Shown here one piece after another: positions 58,913-64,000 of a stretch of DNA of 64,000 bases. The DNA lies in assembly GCA_016927855.1 (NCBI GenBank), contig JAFGLV010000039.1, positions 1-64,000 on the forward strand, given 5' to 3'. This stretch comes from Sedimentisphaerales bacterium (GTDB lineage Bacteria > Planctomycetota > Phycisphaerae > Sedimentisphaerales > Anaerobacaceae). The number at the start of each line of letters is the position of its first letter. Position 1 is the stretch's first letter. The translations under genes were made by a program, and so were the position numbers. The notes under the pieces were generated by a model. That model worked only from the letters and a program-made list of their open reading frames with translations. It made no database searches and was not told the DNA's origin.

Positions 58913-58985
58913 AAATCTGCGGATAGAAATGGATCGACCTGCCTCGTACGAGGTGGGATGATTCAATGGGATAAGAGGCAGATAG

Positions 58986-59014
58986 TTGCACAATCCGAAT
59001 CGTTCGTCTATGAT
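58986..59014 (+). promoter_or_regulatory. sigma70-type promoter of the YkgJ-type gene
   Basis: TTGCAC (58986-58991), 17-base spacer, TATGAT (59009-59014). Only nine bases separate the -10 box from ATG 59024, so the message would be nearly leaderless. Confidence 0.55.
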
Positions 59015-59023
59015 GGATAGGCC

Positions 59024-59392
59024 ATGGACAATGCCTGTATACGATGTTTGGCCTGTTGCATCGAGAAGGTCGATCTGCCCACGCAGCCGGGCCAGTTGGG
59101 GGGCCATATTGTCGAGGTCCGCAAGCATGCCAAGTGGTGCGAGACGACCCACCCTGATCCCCGCATGAAGCTCTTCATCCCCTGCCATTTCCTGGACTAC
59201 GTCGCGCGACGCTGCACGATTCACGACCATCTGCCCGAAGAGTGTCGGCGTATCGAACCGGGTGGTCCGGCGTGCCTGGGACACCGGCGGAAGTTGTATG
59301 GTACGGAGAATCCATCCGACGCGCACGTGAAGATGATGGTGCCCCACGAGCCGGGCATGGCTTGCTGGTCCCAGATGGATCGCACCGATTGA
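59024..59392 (+). CDS. YkgJ-type cysteine-cluster protein
   Basis: 122 aa with a Cys pattern of metal or FeS binding: CIRCLACC near the start, CETTHPDP...IPCHFLD in the middle, CTIHDHLPEECRRI towards the end. Matches the YkgJ/UPF0153-like CxxCxxCC family, function unknown. Alone on the plus strand; 59393-59627 downstream holds nothing recognisable. Confidence 0.8.
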   Translation: MDNACIRCLACCIEKVDLPTQPGQLGGHIVEVRKHAKWCETTHPDPRMKLFIPCHFLDYVARRCTIHDHLPEECRRIEPGGPACLGHRRKLYGTENPSDAHVKMMVPHEPGMACWSQMDRTD

Positions 59393-59627
59393 CGAGAACA
59401 TGCGAGTCTCTGGCGACGCCATCCTCAATTCGAGATCGAAATGAGTAAGGCGTCCCCGGAATTCCGGAATTCGCTGCAAACACTGTCGGATGATAGGCTT
59501 TCTGGTTGCATCTCCGTTGTGGGTGTTGAGTAAAGAAAGTGGCGCCACAGGGAGTAGGTCTTCTTACTGCTCTGAAGCTTCTTCTTTTTGGCGACTATGT
59601 ACACAGCAGCGCGACGTCGTGAATATG

Positions 59628-62600
59628 TTACTCAGAGACGCCTTTGCGGATCCAGGTCACACCCTTTTTTTCTGTCAGCAGCTCAGACTCAACTTCTTCG
59701 CGGCTGGCTATATCCCATATCTTGATGGTTCGATCCCAAGCGCCTGCTGAAACGATTCTCCTGCCGTCGGGACTAAATGCGACCGACCGAACATAATCGG
59801 TATGTCCACGGAGAGTAGCCAGCTCGTCTCCACTTTCGGCATTCCAAACCTTAAGTGTATTATCGTCACTGCCCGAGACAATTCGTTTGCCGTCAGGACT
59901 GAAAGCTGCCGAATTGACCCGCTTGTCATGTCCCGTAAGCGTTCTCGGCTCGCTGGCGCTGTCGGCGTCCCATACTTTAAGTGTTTTGTCCCAACTTCCC
60001 GAAACGATCCGCTTGCCGTTGGGGCTGAACGCGACGCAAACAACCCAGCCCTTATGTCCCTCAAGCGTTCTCAGCTCTCTGCGACGTCCAACATCCCACA
60101 CTTTGATTATCCCATCCTCACTACCCGAGACAATCCGCTCGCCGTCAGGACTGAACGCCACCGACGTCACTGAAGCCGTATGCCCTCTTAGAGTCATCAA
60201 TACGCTGCCGCTGACGGCATCCCACAGCGTGAGTGTCGTACTATCATCGCCGCTACCCGAGACAACACACGTGCCGTCAGGGCCAAAAGCCACCGGATTA
60301 AGAGCTCCCGCAGGCCCCTGAAGAGTCATGGGGTCGCTGATTCTATTGAGATTCCACACCTTGATTGTCCCATCCTGACTGCCCGAGACAATCCGCTGGC
60401 CGTGCGGACCGAACGCCACCGACCGAACTGTATGCGTGTGCCCTCTTAGAGTCATCAGCAACCTACCGCTGACGGCATCCCACAGCTTGAGTGTCGTATC
60501 ATCGCCGCCACCCGAGACAATCCGCCTACCTTCAGGACCAGAAGCTACCGACAGAACGGGCCCCTCATGCCCGCGAAGTGTCATCTCGTGTCCGATCCTA
60601 TTGAGGTCCCACACCTTGACGGTCTCATCCTCACTGCCCGAGACAATCCGCTGGCCGTCCGGACTGAACGCCACCGACCAGACGGAACCCGTGTGCCCCT
60701 TTAGAAGCATCGGTTCCCTACCGCTGATGGCATCCCACACTCTGAAGGTCGCGGTCACACTTCCCGCGGCGATCCGACGACCATCCGGACTGAACGCGAT
60801 CGAACGACATCCGCCGCCTCCTTCAAGAGTCATCAGTTCGCTGTAGTCATTTGCATCAAGAACCCTGACTGGTGCGCTAAAACCGCCAAAGACAATCCTT
60901 GTGCCGTTTGGATTGAACGCTACCGAATAGATTTGGCCCACCCCATGTCCATAGATAGTCTTCAGTATGTTGCCATTTTTTGCATTCCAGACCTTGAGAG
61001 TACCATCGATGCTGCCTGAGACAACACGCCTACCATCTGGACTGAAGACTACTGAAGTAACACTCCGCTCATGCCCCTGAAAAGTCCTCAGTGCTTCACC
61101 ACTGTTTATGTCCCATACTCTGACGGCCTTATCTTCACCGCCCGAGACAATCTGTCTGCCGTCCGGACTGAAGGCTACTGAATAACATCCTGCCTCATGA
61201 CCCGCAAAAGCCCCCAACGCTGCGCCGCTCTCTGCATCCCACAACTTAAGGGTATTACCTCCACTGCCTGAAACCACCCAGTTGCCGTCCGGACTGAACG
61301 CTATGGGGGCAGTGCCACTAAGAGTCCTCCATTGTTCACCCGTGTCTGCATCCCAGACCTGGAGTCTATTATCCGCGCCGGCTGAGACGATCCGCTTGCC
61401 GTCCGGACTGAATGCCACCGCGCCCACTTTCCCTTTATGTCCGCGGAACGTCATTTGAGACTGGTTCGATACACGCCACAAATAATACCATTCCCATTCG
61501 CGCAAATCCTCGGGACACGCTTTCAACAAATCACGCACGCGACCTAAGTTGTTCTCCAAATAGTATCTGTAAGCCAGATTAGTGTTTCTAACATACAAGG
61601 AACGGCGATAGATTTCAGCCTGCTGCCTTGCCATGATGTAAAAGACGGTTGAGACTACAGTGCCAGCTATAAGCACTCCTAGCACTGCTGCTATGCCGAT
61701 TGCCCAAGGTTTATGTCTTCGTATGAATTTCTTTGCTCGGTACACCTTTCCCAATGGCCCGGCTATCAGAGGATTGCCCTTGAGATAATTCTCGACATCG
61801 TCTGCCAGTTCAGAAACAGAGCGATAGCGTTCGGCACGTTCCTTACGCAAGGCCTTGAGCGGAATCCACTCAAGCTCCTTGTGTAGGCGCTTGGCCAAGG
61901 CTGTTGCCTGGGTCTGACGGTTGTCCGCGACCTGCCTGGCTTGCTCGCCCAGTCTGGCCAAGCGCGTGCTCGGTGTCTTCGGGTCGGTCTCGCGGATCGT
62001 CTTACGGACCTGCTCGATTCCACCTTCTCCCAGCGTGGGCGCATCGAACGGCAACACCCCGGTCAACAACTCGTACAGTAGCATGCCCAGGGAATAGACA
62101 TCGGAACGCGTGTCGATATCCTTCTCCGCCATGTCGGCTTGCTCGGGGCTCATATACTCCGGCGTGCCGAGCAAACGGCTGTCGGCCGTGGCCAGGGTGC
62201 ATTCGGTCAGCGGCGCCGCGATGGCCTTGGCGATGCCGAAGTCGATGATCTTCGGGATCGCCTTGTCTCCTTCGGCGGCAACCAGGATATTGGAGGGCTT
62301 GATGTCCCGATGAATAATCCCCTTCTGGTGGGCGTGCTGGACCGCGTCACAGACCTGTAGGAAGAGCCTCAGCCGCTGTTCGATGCGGAGCTTGTGCTTG
62401 TCGCAGTGGTCGGTGATGGGCAAGCCTTCGACATACTCCATCACGAAATACGGCCGGCCGGCCTCCGTCGTCCCGGCGTCGTGGACGTGAGCGATGTTGG
62501 GGTGGTCCAGCAGCGCCAGCGTTTGCCGTTCCGCTTCGAACCTGGCGATGACGTGCTTCGAATCCATGCCTGGCTTGATGACTTTCAGCGCCACCCGTCG

Positions 62601-62867
62601 GCGGATGGGCTCGGTTTGCTCAGCCAAATAGACGATCCCCATCCCGCCTTCGCCGACGATATCGAGGAGCCTGTAGCGGCCAATCCAGCCGCCGGGCTGC
62701 TCGATCACGCCTGCCAGCGAAGCGGTAGGGCGGAGCCCGTCCGAGTTATTCGCTGAGACTGCCGCGTCATCCTCTTTGGTTTCGGCAGGACCGTCCTCTT
62801 CGGAGCCGATCGACAGCAGCCGGTCCAACTGCTCCGGGCCCAACTCGAAGAGCGAGTCGTGTTCCAT
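59628..62867 (-). CDS. Ser/Thr protein kinase with 14 WD40 repeats
   Basis: 1079 aa. Kinase domain at about residues 63-335: GEGGMGIVYLAEQ, VALKVIKPG, HRDIKPSNILV, DFGIAKAI, TPEYMSPEQ. A transmembrane helix (about 390-415) follows. Outside it, fourteen WD40 units end in xxxWD/WN, enough for two seven-bladed propellers. Blades 6-11 look like three copies of a two-blade unit, a recent internal amplification. Lies downstream of the sigma gene at 62936, a standard planctomycete sigma/kinase operon. Signal and substrates unknown. Confidence 0.93.
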   Translation of the reverse strand: MEHDSLFELGPEQLDRLLSIGSEEDGPAETKEDDAAVSANNSDGLRPTASLAGVIEQPGGWIGRYRLLDIVGEGGMGIVYLAEQTEPIRRRVALKVIKPGMDSKHVIARFEAERQTLALLDHPNIAHVHDAGTTEAGRPYFVMEYVEGLPITDHCDKHKLRIEQRLRLFLQVCDAVQHAHQKGIIHRDIKPSNILVAAEGDKAIPKIIDFGIAKAIAAPLTECTLATADSRLLGTPEYMSPEQADMAEKDIDTRSDVYSLGMLLYELLTGVLPFDAPTLGEGGIEQVRKTIRETDPKTPSTRLARLGEQARQVADNRQTQATALAKRLHKELEWIPLKALRKERAERYRSVSELADDVENYLKGNPLIAGPLGKVYRAKKFIRRHKPWAIGIAAVLGVLIAGTVVSTVFYIMARQQAEIYRRSLYVRNTNLAYRYYLENNLGRVRDLLKACPEDLREWEWYYLWRVSNQSQMTFRGHKGKVGAVAFSPDGKRIVSAGADNRLQVWDADTGEQWRTLSGTAPIAFSPDGNWVVSGSGGNTLKLWDAESGAALGAFAGHEAGCYSVAFSPDGRQIVSGGEDKAVRVWDINSGEALRTFQGHERSVTSVVFSPDGRRVVSGSIDGTLKVWNAKNGNILKTIYGHGVGQIYSVAFNPNGTRIVFGGFSAPVRVLDANDYSELMTLEGGGGCRSIAFSPDGRRIAAGSVTATFRVWDAISGREPMLLKGHTGSVWSVAFSPDGQRIVSGSEDETVKVWDLNRIGHEMTLRGHEGPVLSVASGPEGRRIVSGGGDDTTLKLWDAVSGRLLMTLRGHTHTVRSVAFGPHGQRIVSGSQDGTIKVWNLNRISDPMTLQGPAGALNPVAFGPDGTCVVSGSGDDSTTLTLWDAVSGSVLMTLRGHTASVTSVAFSPDGERIVSGSEDGIIKVWDVGRRRELRTLEGHKGWVVCVAFSPNGKRIVSGSWDKTLKVWDADSASEPRTLTGHDKRVNSAAFSPDGKRIVSGSDDNTLKVWNAESGDELATLRGHTDYVRSVAFSPDGRRIVSAGAWDRTIKIWDIASREEVESELLTEKKGVTWIRKGVSE

Positions 62868-62935
62868 GTGTAAACCTCAGCGTCAATGAGCCATCGGACA
62901 GACGCGCCCCGCCTGCCCCATACTATTTCAGCAAG

Positions 62936-63712
62936 TCAAGGCCCATCTTGCGCCAGGCGAGGCAGGAACCACTTGATTTCCTGGAATTCGGCTTCGGCCT
63001 CCTCGTCCGACATGACCGAGTCGCGCAGGCGTTCCGCCAGGGCGGTGCGGAACCGCCTTTTGACCGTGACGATCATGTTCGAGGCGGTGGCCGGGTCGGC
63101 GAGGCCGTATTCGTTACAGATATTCTCCAGAGCGGGAGCTGGGCCTCCCTGCAGCACGGGCTGTAGCAGACGATCGTGGAAGACCTGCCAATGGAGGCGT
63201 TTGCCGTCCCGTTCGCATCCCGCCTGCACGTCCTCAAGGACCTGCTCCAACAGGGCCGAGACCCAGGCATAGGTGAACGCATCTTCCGGCGTCAGCGCCG
63301 TCATGGCCTGGGGCACCTCCTCCATCCCCGCCAGATCCAGCGACACCAGCCGGCCTGAGGGTGCACGTTTCCGCGCTGCTTGTTCCTGCTCGACGTTGAT
63401 GACGTAGCGATTGAGGGCCACCAGCAGGAACGAGCGGAACCGGCCCTTGGTCTGGTCAGCTTTGGCGACGAGCTTGCGACCCAGAACGACCTCCTGGAAA
63501 AAGCCTTGGGTCAGATCCTTGGCGTCCTCGTTGGAATAGCCTCGCCGGCGGAGGTAGCAATAGACCGGCTTCCAGTAGCGTACCAGCAGCAGTTCGATCA
63601 GGGCGCGGTTTTGATCGGTTTGGTCGGTGCTGATCTCATCGATGAAGGACCAGTGGGTGGTTAGAAAGGCCTCCTGCACGCCCCCAATGCCGGTGTAGTC
63701 CTCTCGTCGCAT
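62936..63712 (-). CDS. ECF-like sigma factor of the sigma/WD40-kinase operon
   Basis: 258 aa from MRREDY at 63712 (TTG 63727 also possible). Sigma-like region 2: YWKPVYCYLRRRGYSNEDAKDLTQGFFQEVV and FLLVALNRYVINVEQEQAARKR (read in parts). The C-terminal half (ALENICNEYGLADPATASNMIVTVKRRFRTAL) is a region-4-like HTH unlike usual ECF factors. This type is characteristic of Planctomycetota and usually encoded beside Ser/Thr kinases, as here. The gap to the kinase gene is 68 bases. Confidence 0.85.
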   Translation of the reverse strand: MRREDYTGIGGVQEAFLTTHWSFIDEISTDQTDQNRALIELLLVRYWKPVYCYLRRRGYSNEDAKDLTQGFFQEVVLGRKLVAKADQTKGRFRSFLLVALNRYVINVEQEQAARKRAPSGRLVSLDLAGMEEVPQAMTALTPEDAFTYAWVSALLEQVLEDVQAGCERDGKRLHWQVFHDRLLQPVLQGGPAPALENICNEYGLADPATASNMIVTVKRRFRTALAERLRDSVMSDEEAEAEFQEIKWFLPRLAQDGP

Positions 63713-64000
63713 GGGCCACCCACGCAAAGTCCGTTACGCCGCACAGGCGGACCAGCCAGCCAGCGGCGCGCCTCTGACGCCCCGATCAGGCCGAGCGCTC
63801 ACTACTATCATACCCCGTGCTCGCCCAGCAGGCAAGAATTCACCGGCTTGGTGTGCCCATATCCGAGAAAAAAAACCAAAAAGAATCTTCATTTCCGCGC
63901 AAGGCGGCCGTCTGTTTCCTGAATTTGCGGGTAGAGGCTCCCTTCGTCGGTCGCATGGCCACGAGCGGATCTCAGAGATGACTCTTTGTGACAGCCCGGC
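63713..64000. other. intergenic, no feature recognised
   Basis: Upstream region of the sigma/kinase operon. It contains an A-rich tract (63868-63890) but no frame, hairpin or promoter that I can support with confidence on either strand. Confidence 0.4.

Noticed and set aside
58784-59548. 254-codon minus-strand frame opposite the YkgJ-type gene
   Set aside because: Antisense to a cysteine-cluster protein with a good promoter; no motif of its own.
1-64000. tRNA, rRNA, CRISPR array, prophage or insertion sequence
   Set aside because: None seen when scanning gaps for cloverleaf TTCGA loops, spaced direct repeats, transposase motifs or phage genes. Not an exhaustive search.

Overview
The window looks like a chromosomal piece of a GC-rich Planctomycetota bacterium, probably a Phycisphaerae/Sedimentisphaerales-type lineage. 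The signs are several ECF sigma factors paired with membrane-anchored partner proteins, a prepilin-like protein with the IELLVVIAVIAVLMAVLMPAL-type leader and an H-x9-DG-like end, large secreted proteins ending in dockerin-like repeats, a Ser/Thr kinase fused to WD40 propellers downstream of an ECF-like sigma factor, and DUF434, DUF6057 and SxtJ/DUF5989 genes. The taxonomy is inferred from gene content only.

Layout. 1-369 is the end of murG. 482-8819 is a tight same-strand cluster: SGNH/TPR protein, NodU-type carbamoyltransferase, SxtJ-like and DUF5989 membrane proteins, a DUF6057-type membrane protein, and a secreted PD40-type protein with a CxxCH haem motif. It is plausibly a cell-envelope glycan modification module. 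8820-9892 is a 1.07 kb gene-free stretch with a promoter and several strong stems. 9893-11824 is a secreted PA14/LamG/dockerin protein ending at a clear terminator. 12079-15463 holds a divergent Nramp-like transporter and two sugar-type dehydrogenases. 16653-21464 is a giant dockerin-bearing beta-helix protein. 21512-31683 is housekeeping-like: polX, DUF2905, DUF72, metallophosphoesterase, radical SAM, sixA, an ECF operon with a prepilin-like protein, a pseudo-receiver regulator and a DegT aminotransferase.

31875-37823 and 47041-48821 hold three paralogous ECF sigma / membrane-anchored LolA/RseB-like partner modules on the minus strand. All three share the octamer TAGACTAA 60-65 bases upstream of the sigma start. 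Between them lie a DUF2975-like/XRE pair, a duplicated-domain protein fused to a C39/BtrH-like domain, a GNAT enzyme and a four-gene ABC-2 exporter with a naturally split permease.

44951-54661 is accessory: DUF4258/YgiT, DUF4258/DUF2283, DUF2442, DMP19 and ParE-type small modules, a zinc-ribbon plus deoxyribosyltransferase-like effector, a PIN-like gene followed by an attC-like palindrome, and a DUF434 gene with an in-frame repeat insertion plus a truncated second copy of its 3' end. 54752-63712 carries an MBL-fold nuclease, a PadR/permease-prefix pair, a GH130/GT4 pair, a YkgJ-type protein and the sigma/WD40-kinase operon.

Many intergenic gaps contain palindromes with GTAG...CTAC borders (REP/BIME-like), some of which supply the stop codon of the adjacent gene. 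I saw no tRNA, rRNA, CRISPR array, intact insertion sequence or prophage.
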